Source of the DNA: Deltaproteobacteria bacterium
GTDB lineage: Bacteria > Myxococcota_A > Polyangia > Polyangiales > JADJMO01
Reading direction: 5' to 3'
Length of the DNA stretch: 64,000 nucleotides
Assembly: GCA_025363655.1 (NCBI GenBank)
Contig: JANYDK010000082.1
Coordinates: forward strand, 1-64,000
The notes below the pieces were generated by a model. It had not been told where the DNA came from and made no database searches. It was given only the letters and a program-made list of their open reading frames with translations. Position 1 is the first letter of the stretch. Every line of letters begins with the position of its first letter. This document shows positions 44,713 to 52,646 of this stretch, piece by piece. A program made the translations under genes and the position numbers.

Positions 44713-45870
44713 ATGTCCGACGAGAAGGCGAAGAGCGCAGCCAAGCCCGCAGCAGGTCTCGAGGGCATGGTCGCCGGCGACAGCGCGGTGTGTTTCATCG
44801 ACGGGCAAAAAGGCATCCTGCGCTATCGCGGTTACGACATCGCCGAGCTCGGCCCGTCGTCGACCTTCGAAGAAGTGGTGTGGCTCTTGTGGAAGGGCGA
44901 GCTGCCGAAGGGCGCCGAGCTCGCGGCTTTCAGCAAGGAGCTGGCCGCCGAGACCAAGGTGCCGGTCGAGGTCGCCGCGGCGATGCAGACGCTCCCGCCG
45001 AAGAGCCACCCGATGGCCGCGCTGCGCACGCTCGTCTCCATCGCCGGCAACGTCGACGCCGATGCCGAGTGTGATCCGAGCGACGTCGCCGCCAACCTCC
45101 GCAAGGCGACCCGCCTCCTCGGGCAGACGAGCGCGATCAGCGCCGCTTGGGAGCGCGTGCGCAACGGCAAGCCGATCGTCGAGGCCGATCCGAAGCTCTC
45201 CTTCGCCGGCAACTTCCTCCGCATGATCTCCGGAGAAAACCCGACCGAAGTGAGCACGCGCGTCTTCGACGAGTGTCTCGTCCTCCACGCCGATCACGAG
45301 TTCAACGCCTCGACCTTCACCGCGCGCGTCATCGCCGCGACGCTCCCCGATCTGCACAGCGCCCTCGTTGGCGCCATCGGCGCGCTCAAGGGGCCGCTCC
45401 ACGGCGGCGCCAACACCGCCGTCATGCACATGCTGATCGAGATCGACAAGAAGGGCGGCTCGCCCGCCGAGTGGGTGCGTGAGGCGCTCGCGGCGAAGAA
45501 GAAGATCAGCGGCTTCGGTCACCGCGTCTACAAGACCGACGACCCGCGCGCGACGCGCCTCAAGGTGCTCGCCGAGCTCGTCGCCACGCAGCCCGGCGTC
45601 GCGCGCAAGTGGTTCGATTTGTCGACCGAGGTCGCCAAGGCCTTCCACGATCAGAAGAACCTCCCCGCCAACGTCGACTTCTACAGCGCCTCGACGTATT
45701 TCGCGCTCGGCATCGCGCCCGACATGTTCACCCCGATCTTCGCCGTCTCGCGCACGAGCGGCTGGATCGCCCACGTGCTCGAGCAGTTCGCCAACAACCG
45801 CCTCATCCGCCCGCTCGCCAGCTACGTCGGATCGGAGCCGCGCTCGTACGTTGCGATGGCCAAGCGCTAG
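44713..45870 (+). CDS. gltA: Citrate synthase
   Basis: The protein has 385 residues from ATG 44713, with a GAGGAG ribosome-binding site. Characteristic segments include GILRYRGYDIAELG, HADHEFNASTF, GPLHGGANTAVM, the catalytic-region FGHRVYKTDDPRA and NVDFYSASTYFALGI, then AHVLEQFANNRLIRP. It condenses acetyl-CoA with oxaloacetate, the first step of the TCA cycle. The length is that of the short (type II/archaeal-like) citrate synthase / 2-methylcitrate synthase group, and the two activities cannot be told apart here. No prp operon genes are nearby, so citrate synthase is preferred. Confidence 0.92.
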   Translation: MSDEKAKSAAKPAAGLEGMVAGDSAVCFIDGQKGILRYRGYDIAELGPSSTFEEVVWLLWKGELPKGAELAAFSKELAAETKVPVEVAAAMQTLPPKSHPMAALRTLVSIAGNVDADAECDPSDVAANLRKATRLLGQTSAISAAWERVRNGKPIVEADPKLSFAGNFLRMISGENPTEVSTRVFDECLVLHADHEFNASTFTARVIAATLPDLHSALVGAIGALKGPLHGGANTAVMHMLIEIDKKGGSPAEWVREALAAKKKISGFGHRVYKTDDPRATRLKVLAELVATQPGVARKWFDLSTEVAKAFHDQKNLPANVDFYSASTYFALGIAPDMFTPIFAVSRTSGWIAHVLEQFANNRLIRPLASYVGSEPRSYVAMAKR

Positions 45871-45881
45871 TATGTGAAGGC

Positions 45882-46631
45882 GTGAGCGCGCCGGACCCGT
45901 ACCGCAGCGTCGCGCCGCTTCGTAGCTATCGAGTCTATGCCGCGTGGGGAGCGGTGGCGGCGAGGGTGTTCGCCGCGCTGCTCCTGGTCGGGCTGGTGGT
46001 CGCCGTCGTCCTCGCCCCGCAGGCGCACGGTGTCGGGCCGCTCGCGCTGGTGTTCGTCGTCACCCTCGCGCTTCTCTTTCTCCTGCGCGGGCTCGGCGCG
46101 CTGATCGTCCCGCGCGGCGCGACGGTCGACGTCCACCGAGACAAAATCGTGGTGCCACGCGCGTGGGGCTCGCCGCGCGTCTTCGACGTCGCCGTGCTGG
46201 TGGTCGAGGTCGTCACCCAACAAGGCGAACGCAGCATCGTCGTCCGTGGACAGCGGGTGATGGCGCCGTACGCGCTCCCCGTGCGCATCACGCTGCGTGA
46301 CGAGAAGCACGAGCTCACCCTCTCGGCCGCGCTCTTCGAGACCCGTTGGGACGCTCAACGGCTGGCGAGCGACATCGCGCGCCTGAAGGCCGGTCGCGAG
46401 CTCGCCGATCACGACAACCCCGACGCGAAGGAGATCTTCGCCGAGGCGATGCCGAGGGTGCGCGAGCTGATGGAGCAGGTGCGCAGCCGCGTGGAGGCGC
46501 AGCCTGCTACGAAAAACGTAGCGCTGCACGCGTCCCGGGAAGACGAAGAGTTGCGGCGCATCGAGGACGAGCTGCGAGAGCAGACCGACGAGTCCGAGCC
46601 GGACGCGAAACGCCGACGGCCCTCGCGCTGA
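45882..46631 (+). CDS. Two-helix membrane protein with PH-like domain
   Basis: From GTG 45882 (GAAGG immediately upstream) the protein has 249 residues. Two adjacent membrane helices lie at about 22-42 and 50-72 (VFAALLLVGLVVAVVLA, ALVFVVTLALLFLLRGL). The domain at 75-165 (GATVDVHRDKIVVPRAWG, RVFDVAVLVVEVVT) resembles a bacterial PH-like domain. A charged, acidic C-terminal tail follows. It begins 11 bases after citrate synthase, so the two may share a transcript. The function is unknown. Confidence 0.72.
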   Translation: MSAPDPYRSVAPLRSYRVYAAWGAVAARVFAALLLVGLVVAVVLAPQAHGVGPLALVFVVTLALLFLLRGLGALIVPRGATVDVHRDKIVVPRAWGSPRVFDVAVLVVEVVTQQGERSIVVRGQRVMAPYALPVRITLRDEKHELTLSAALFETRWDAQRLASDIARLKAGRELADHDNPDAKEIFAEAMPRVRELMEQVRSRVEAQPATKNVALHASREDEELRRIEDELREQTDESEPDAKRRRPSR

Positions 46632-46651
46632 ATCGCAGCATTTCCACGCCG

Positions 46652-47371
46652 ATGGCGAGCCGCCTTGCCCGCCTCGGAGGCGTCGCCTACACGGCGCAAC
46701 CTCCCATGTCGTCCGTCCCCTATCCGCGCAAGGTCCGCGCGAACGATCCGTACGCCGACGCGCCCTATCTTCCCGGCAAGGCCACCGAGTCCGTCGAGCT
46801 CGAGTCACTCTTCGCGGCGGCCGCTGGACGTCCGATCGAAATCGAAATCGGCGGTGGTCGTGGCGCCTTTGCCTACGAGCGCGCGACCGTGCTCGCGGCC
46901 GAAGAGGGTTGTCTCGTCGGCCTCGAGATTCGCAAGAAGTGGGCGACCATCGTCGACAAGAAGCTCGCCTCGCTCGGGCTCGGGGCGCGCGCGCGTTGTT
47001 TCGCCGAAGATGCTCGCTTCGCTCTTCCGCGGCTTTCGCCGAGCGCTCGCGTGCGCGCGGTCTTTCTTCATTTCCCCGATCCATGGTGGAAGAAGAAGCA
47101 CGAGAAGCGGCTCGTCATGGGAGACGTCGTGCAGGACGAAATCGAGCGGCTCCTCGTCCCTGGCGGCGAGCTCTTCGTCCAGACCGACGTCGATCATCGC
47201 GCCGAGCAATATCGAACCTTCCTCGATGCGCGCCCGGCCTTGATGCCGAAGGGCGATCGCGAGGGCGAGCCGTGGCTGGCGGAGAATCCGTACGACGCGC
47301 GGAGCCCGCGGGAGAAGCGCGCGATCCTCGACGGGCTGCCGATTCACCGGATGCGGTTTGTGAAGAAGTGA
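46652..47371 (+). CDS. trmB: tRNA (guanine-N7-)-methyltransferase
   Basis: From ATG 46652 the protein has 239 residues; ATG 46706 (MSSVPYPRKVRAND) is an alternative. The SAM-binding motif is IEIGGGRGAF, then VGLEIRKKW. The family-specific FLHFPDPWWKKKHEKRL, the (S/V)PGGELFVQTD segment and the C-terminal HRMRFVKK region are clear. It methylates G46 of tRNA. The class I Rossmann methyltransferase core is complete. Confidence 0.93.
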   Translation: MASRLARLGGVAYTAQPPMSSVPYPRKVRANDPYADAPYLPGKATESVELESLFAAAAGRPIEIEIGGGRGAFAYERATVLAAEEGCLVGLEIRKKWATIVDKKLASLGLGARARCFAEDARFALPRLSPSARVRAVFLHFPDPWWKKKHEKRLVMGDVVQDEIERLLVPGGELFVQTDVDHRAEQYRTFLDARPALMPKGDREGEPWLAENPYDARSPREKRAILDGLPIHRMRFVKK

Positions 47372-47450
47372 AAAGCGGCGGCCGGAAATAGCGGCGCCGC
47401 CCGTGCAAAATGAGGTGGATCCCTTCCCGGGGCGTCTGCATCTGAGCCAC

Positions 47451-47475
47451 ATTACGAAACGCCGCGTATCGTAAT
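47451..47475. promoter_or_regulatory. Inverted repeat attacga-N11-tcgtaat, candidate TetR operator
   Basis: Perfect seven-base arms 11 bases apart lie nine bases before the RND permease ATG. A TetR-family regulator is encoded as the third gene of that operon, and TetR proteins typically bind such spaced palindromes. Autorepression of the efflux operon is the simple reading. Confidence 0.55.
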
Positions 47476-47483
47476 TCGGCCCT

Positions 47484-50400
47484 ATGTGGATCGTCCGCCT
47501 CGCGCTCCGTCGTCCGTACACGTTCGTCGTCATGGCGATGATGATCCTCGTCGCCGGGGCGCTGTCGATCGTGCGCATGCCGACCGACGTGTTCCCCGAG
47601 ATCGACATCCCGGTCATCTCGGTCGTTTGGCAGTACCAGGGGATGCCTGCTTCCGAGATCGAGAAGCGCATCACCTCGAACTACGAGCGCGCGCTCACCA
47701 CCACCGTCAACGGCATCGAGCACATCGAGAGCCAGTCGCTCGCCGGCGTCAGCATCACCAAGATTTTCTTCCATCCAGGGGCGAAGATCGAAGCGGCCAC
47801 CGCGCAGGTGACGGCGATCTCGCAGACGGTGACGCGCCAGATGCCGCCGGGCATCACGCCGCCGCTCATCCTCCAGTACAGCGCGTCGAACGTGCCGGTG
47901 CTCCAGGCGTCGATCTCGAGCGAGACCCTCTCCGAGCAGCAGCTCTTCGATCTCACGGCGGTCTTCTTCCGCACCGGCCTCGCGACCGTGCAAGGCGCGC
48001 AGATGCCCTGGCCGTACGGCGGCAAGCAGCGGCAAATCATGATCGATCTCGATCTCGAGAAGCTGTGGGCGCAGCAGCTCTCGCCGCGTGACGTGACCAC
48101 CGCGGTCGGGTTGCAGAACCTCATCGTCCCGAGCGGCACCGCCAAGTTCGGTGAGCAAGAGCTCTTCGTCAGGCTCAACGCCGCGCCCGACGCCATCTCC
48201 GACCTCGCCCTCTTGCCGATCAAGTCGACGGCCGGCACCACCATCACCGTCGGCGACGTCGCTTCGGTGCGCGACGGCTTCTCGCCACAGACCAGCATCG
48301 TCCACGTCGACGGTAAAAAAGGGGCGCTTCAGAGCATCCTCAAGTCGGGTGGCGCCTCCACGCTCGACATCGTCAGTCGCGTCCGCGCCGCGCTCCCGGG
48401 CACGCTGGCGATGCTGCCGAAGGACTACAAAGTCGACCTCCTCTTCGATCAATCGGTGTTCGTCCGCGCCGCCGTCGAGGGCGTGGTCAAAGAGGCGATC
48501 ATCGCCGCGGGGCTCACCGCGCTGATGATTCTCCTCTTCCTCGGGAGCTGGCGGAGCACGCTGATCGTCGTCGTCTCGATTCCCCTCTCGATCCTCGTCG
48601 CCATCACCGTTCTCGCGCTGATGGGGCACTCGCTCAACCTGATGACGCTGGGCGGCCTCGCGCTGGCGGTCGGCATCCTCGTCGACGACGCGACGGTCGA
48701 AATCGAGAATGTCCACCGCAACCTCGCGCAGAGGAAGCCGCTGGTGCGGGCGATCCTCGACGGCGCCGAGCAAATCGCGACGCCGGCGCTGGTGGCGACG
48801 CTCTGCATCTGCATCGTCTTCGTGCCGGTGGTCTTCATCACCGGCGCGGCCAAGTCGCTCTTCACGCCGCTCGCGCTCGCGGTCGTCTTCGCGATGCTCA
48901 CGTCGTACCTCCTCTCGCGCACGCTGGTGCCGACGATGGTGAAATATCTGCTCGGTGCAGAGGCCGAGATGCATCGTGAGCACAAGGAAGGCACCGGGCT
49001 CATCTGGCGCGTGCACCACGTGTTCAACCTCGGATTCGAGGCGTTTCGTCGTTTTTACGGCGGGTGGCTCTCCTTCGCGCTCTCGCACCGGAAGTCGATG
49101 ATGCTCGGCTTCACCGCCTTCGTCGCCGCGTCGTGCGTGCTCATTTTTCCTCGCGTCGGTCGTGACTTCTTCCCCACCGTCGACGCCGGACAAATCAGGC
49201 TCCACGTGCGCGCTCCGCCGGGGACGCGCGTCGAAGAGACCGAGAAGTGGTTCGCCAAGGTCGAGGACGAGATTCGCGCGAGCCTGCCGAAGGGCGAAAT
49301 CAAGACGATCATCGACAACATGGGGGTGCCGGTCAGCGGCATCAACTTGTCACTCGGCGATCCGTCGATGGTCTCGTCGGCCGACGGCGAGATCCTCATC
49401 GCCCTCGACGAGCAGCACAAGAAGCCGACGCCCGAGTACGTCGCCGAGCTTCGTCGTCGCCTCGGCGCCAAGTTTCCCTCGCTCACCTTCTTCTTCCTCG
49501 CGCCCGACATCACCACGCAAGTGCTCAATTTCGGGCTCTCCGCGCCGATCGACCTCCAGGTGGTGGGTCCCGCGAGCAACGATCTCGCCGACCTCGCGCT
49601 CGCGCGTCGGCTCCGTGAGCGCATCGAGAAGATCCCCGGCGCCGTCGACGTGCACCTCCATCAGGTCGTCGGTGCGCCCGAGCTCCGCGTCGACGTCGAT
49701 CGGGTCGAGGCGAGCCAGGCTGGCCTCACCCAACGCGACGTCGCCAGCGATCTCCTCGTCTCCCTCAGCTCCAGTGGTCAGACGGCGCCGGCGTACTGGC
49801 TCGATCCGAAGAAGGGCGTGCAGTACCTCGTCGCCGTGCAGACGCCGCAGTACCGCATCGACACCCTCGAAGCCCTGCAAAATACGCCTCTTTCGGTGCC
49901 GAATGGCGGCCTCGGGCTCGAGCCGCAGCTCCTCGGCAACCTCGCGACGTTCCATCGCAGCGAGGCGCCTGTGAACATCACCCACTGGAACGTCGCCACG
50001 ACGTATGACGTCCTCGCCAACGTCCAGGGTGCCGATCTCGGCTCGGTGAGCGACCAGATCGAAGCCATCGTCGCCGAGGTTCGACCGACGTTGCCGCGCG
50101 GCACCACCATCGTCACCCGCGGCCAGGCCGAAAGCATGGCGACGTCGTTCAAGGGACTCGCCTATGGCCTCATCTTCGCGGTCGTCCTCGTCTACTTCCT
50201 GATGGTGGTGAATTTCCAGTCGTGGCTCGATCCGCTGATCATCTTGATGGCGTTGCCGGGCGCGCTGGCGGGCATTCTCTGGATGCTCTTCGTCACGGGC
50301 ACCACCCTGAGCGTCCCGGCGCTGATGGGCGCGATCATGAGCATCGGCGTCGCTACCTCGAACAGCATCCTCCTCATCACCTTCGCCAACGATCAGCGCG

Positions 50401-50717
50401 CGCACGGCCTCGACTCGGTGAAGGCCGCGTTCGCCGCTGGCGTCACCCGATTGCGCCCGGTGGTGATGACCGCGCTGGCGATGATCATCGGCATGCTCCC
50501 GATGTCGCTCGGCCTCGGCGAGGGTGGAGAGCAGAACGCGCCGCTCGGTCGCGCGGTCATCGGTGGCCTCGCGCTCGCCACCTTCGCCACCCTCTTCTTC
50601 GTGCCGGTCGTCTACAGCGTGCTCCGTCAGAAGCGGGCGCGGACGTTGGAAGAGATGGCCGCCGAAATCGACGACGTCGCCGAGACGATCACCGCTCGCG
50701 GCCCTAGGAGTGCTTGA
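47484..50717 (+). CDS. RND efflux permease (AcrB/HAE1-like)
   Basis: The protein has 1077 residues, the normal length. The N-terminus (RPYTFVVMAMMILVAGALSIVRMP) opens the first membrane helix; two periplasmic loops and about 12 helices follow. The proton-relay pair is Asp402-Asp403 in AVGILVDDATVE. Repeated motifs GKKGALQSILKSGG and NLMTLGGLALA fit the family. It uses the proton gradient to export drugs, lipids or other hydrophobic compounds. The adaptor gene follows after three bases. There is no outer-membrane channel in the window. Confidence 0.95.
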   Translation: MWIVRLALRRPYTFVVMAMMILVAGALSIVRMPTDVFPEIDIPVISVVWQYQGMPASEIEKRITSNYERALTTTVNGIEHIESQSLAGVSITKIFFHPGAKIEAATAQVTAISQTVTRQMPPGITPPLILQYSASNVPVLQASISSETLSEQQLFDLTAVFFRTGLATVQGAQMPWPYGGKQRQIMIDLDLEKLWAQQLSPRDVTTAVGLQNLIVPSGTAKFGEQELFVRLNAAPDAISDLALLPIKSTAGTTITVGDVASVRDGFSPQTSIVHVDGKKGALQSILKSGGASTLDIVSRVRAALPGTLAMLPKDYKVDLLFDQSVFVRAAVEGVVKEAIIAAGLTALMILLFLGSWRSTLIVVVSIPLSILVAITVLALMGHSLNLMTLGGLALAVGILVDDATVEIENVHRNLAQRKPLVRAILDGAEQIATPALVATLCICIVFVPVVFITGAAKSLFTPLALAVVFAMLTSYLLSRTLVPTMVKYLLGAEAEMHREHKEGTGLIWRVHHVFNLGFEAFRRFYGGWLSFALSHRKSMMLGFTAFVAASCVLIFPRVGRDFFPTVDAGQIRLHVRAPPGTRVEETEKWFAKVEDEIRASLPKGEIKTIIDNMGVPVSGINLSLGDPSMVSSADGEILIALDEQHKKPTPEYVAELRRRLGAKFPSLTFFFLAPDITTQVLNFGLSAPIDLQVVGPASNDLADLALARRLRERIEKIPGAVDVHLHQVVGAPELRVDVDRVEASQAGLTQRDVASDLLVSLSSSGQTAPAYWLDPKKGVQYLVAVQTPQYRIDTLEALQNTPLSVPNGGLGLEPQLLGNLATFHRSEAPVNITHWNVATTYDVLANVQGADLGSVSDQIEAIVAEVRPTLPRGTTIVTRGQAESMATSFKGLAYGLIFAVVLVYFLMVVNFQSWLDPLIILMALPGALAGILWMLFVTGTTLSVPALMGAIMSIGVATSNSILLITFANDQRAHGLDSVKAAFAAGVTRLRPVVMTALAMIIGMLPMSLGLGEGGEQNAPLGRAVIGGLALATFATLFFVPVVYSVLRQKRARTLEEMAAEIDDVAETITARGPRSA

Positions 50718-50720
50718 AAT

Positions 50721-52013
50721 ATGGCCAAAACCGACGTCTCGCGCGAACACGACGAAGACGAGCTGTTCGATCCGACACCGCATCAGCCGCGCACGCGCAC
50801 CGTCGCGCTCGTCGGCCTCGTCGCCTTCGCGGTCTTCGTCGGCCTCTTCGTCCTCGGCGTCCTCCCGCGGTTGCAAAAGAAGGCAGCGGCCGATCAAGCA
50901 GCGAAGGCGACGGCGAGCGAGATCGTGCACGTCGCCGCGACGAAGCCGATCCGCGGCAAGCTCGACTCCGAGGTCTCGCTGCCGGCGACGCTCCTCCCGT
51001 TGCAAGAGACGACGCTCTACGCGCGCACCGGCGGGTTCGTGAAGCGTTGGCTCGTCGACCTCGGCGACTCGGTGAAAGAAGGGCAGCTCCTCGCCGAGAT
51101 CGAGACGCCCGAGCTCGATCGCGAAATCGATCAGGCCAACGCCGCCAGCGCCCAGGCCCAAGCGGTCGTCGCGCAAACCAAGAGCAAGCTCGCCCTCGCA
51201 CGCACCACGAGCGATCGCTTCAAGACGCTCGCCGTCTCCGGGCTCGCCTCGCAGCAAGATCTCGAGGAAAAAGCGGCCAACGTCACCGCCGAAGAGGCCA
51301 ACGTGCGCGCCGCCGAGGCGAGCGTGAACAGCGCCTTCGCCAACGCGCGTCGGCTCGGTGAGCTCAAGACCTTCGCCAAAGTGGTCGCGCCCTTCGACGG
51401 CACGATCACCGCGCGAAACGTGGAGATCGGCGCACTCATCACCGCCGGCGGCACCACCGGCCAGGCCCTCTTCAAGGTGGCGACGACGACCACCGTGCGT
51501 CTCTTCGTCCAGGTGCCGCAGCTCTACGCCACGAGCATCGCCGTCGGCCTCGACGTCAAGGTGACGCTGCGCGACGAGCCGAAGAAGGCGTTCCTCGGTA
51601 AGGTCACGCGCACGACCAAGGCGCTCGACATGGCGACGCACACGCTCAAGACCGAGGTGCAGATCGTCAACACCGACGGCGCGCTTCTTCCCGGCATGTA
51701 CGTGCAGGCGAAGGTTCCGGCGAAGGTCGTCGCCGCGCCGCTGATGGTGCCCGCGACCGCGCTCATGATCGACGCTTCCGGCCCCAAAATCGCCAAGATC
51801 GTCGACGGCACTGTCCATTGGGTGACGGTCGACGTCGGCGCCGATCTCGGGGACAAGGTGGCGCTCGTCGGCGGGGTCGGCGAAGGCGACGACGTGGTCA
51901 CGGTGCCGAGCGATCAGCTCCTCGAGGGGATGAAGGTCGTGCTCGATTCGCCTCCGCCGGCTGCCAAGCCCGACGCGAAGCCTGACGCGAAGCCTTCCGC
52001 GAAGGCGCCATGA
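50721..52013 (+). CDS. RND efflux periplasmic adaptor subunit
   Basis: The protein has 430 residues. A membrane anchor (LVGLVAFAVFVGLFVLGVLP) near 32-52 is followed by the lipoyl half motif, then a coiled-coil hairpin (AQAQAVVAQTKSKLALAR), then the second half and beta-barrel (VVAPFDGTITARNVEIG). The C-terminus carries short DAKPDAKP repeats. It partners the permease encoded three bases upstream and joins it to an outer-membrane exit duct encoded elsewhere. The TetR gene overlaps its stop by four bases (ATGA). Confidence 0.92.
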   Translation: MAKTDVSREHDEDELFDPTPHQPRTRTVALVGLVAFAVFVGLFVLGVLPRLQKKAAADQAAKATASEIVHVAATKPIRGKLDSEVSLPATLLPLQETTLYARTGGFVKRWLVDLGDSVKEGQLLAEIETPELDREIDQANAASAQAQAVVAQTKSKLALARTTSDRFKTLAVSGLASQQDLEEKAANVTAEEANVRAAEASVNSAFANARRLGELKTFAKVVAPFDGTITARNVEIGALITAGGTTGQALFKVATTTTVRLFVQVPQLYATSIAVGLDVKVTLRDEPKKAFLGKVTRTTKALDMATHTLKTEVQIVNTDGALLPGMYVQAKVPAKVVAAPLMVPATALMIDASGPKIAKIVDGTVHWVTVDVGADLGDKVALVGGVGEGDDVVTVPSDQLLEGMKVVLDSPPPAAKPDAKPDAKPSAKAP

Positions 52014-52624
52014 CCAAGCTCGCCGCCCGTCGAGACGAAGAGGCCGACGAGAAGCCGCGTCGTGGTCGTCCGCGGTGCTTGATTCGTCGCCACGCGGTGC
52101 TCGAGTCGTCGCTCGTGCTCCTCGGCGAGCGCGGGTTTCGTGGAGTGACGATGGAGGCCATCGCCGAGCACGCCGGCGTCGGCAAGGTGACCCTCTATCG
52201 TCATTGGCCGAGCAAAGCCGCCATTTTCATGGACGCGTTCCTCGCCAAGCAACAAGCCGAGGTCCCCTTCGGTGACACCGGCTCTGCGCTCGACGATCTC
52301 CGCATCGGCATGCTCTCGCTGATGAAGCTCTTCCGCGGTCCGATGGGTCCGCAGGTGGCCGGACTCATTGCCGAGGGCATTCTCGATCCGGAGGTGGGCG
52401 AGATCTTGCGCACGCGTTGGGTGAGGCCGCGGCGCGCAGAGGCGGCGAAAATCGTGCAACGCGGGATCGACGCCGGCCAGCTGCCGAAGGACTGCGACGC
52501 CGAGGCGCTGCTCGATGCGCTCTACGGGCCGATTTATCTGCGGCTGATGCTCGGACACGAGAAGATCGATCGCGCGTTCGTCGAGAAGACGTTCGCGACG
52601 GTGACGAAGGGGATTCGACCCTGA
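52010..52624 (+). CDS. TetR-family transcriptional regulator
   Basis: The protein has 204 residues. The N-terminal helix-turn-helix (about 30-75) has GFRGVTMEAIAEHAGVGKVTLYRHWPSKA, a canonical TetR recognition sequence. The C-terminal ligand-binding half is helical. Its start overlaps the adaptor stop, so it is translated from the efflux transcript, a closed autoregulatory loop. The candidate operator is the inverted repeat ahead of the permease. The inducer is unknown. Confidence 0.92.
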   Translation: MTKLAARRDEEADEKPRRGRPRCLIRRHAVLESSLVLLGERGFRGVTMEAIAEHAGVGKVTLYRHWPSKAAIFMDAFLAKQQAEVPFGDTGSALDDLRIGMLSLMKLFRGPMGPQVAGLIAEGILDPEVGEILRTRWVRPRRAEAAKIVQRGIDAGQLPKDCDAEALLDALYGPIYLRLMLGHEKIDRAFVEKTFATVTKGIRP

Positions 52625-52646
52625 TTTCGTGGTGAGTTCGCGCTGC

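Noticed and set aside
49350-51818. 822-codon minus-strand frame
   Set aside because: It lies opposite clear RND permease and adaptor genes with full family motifs.
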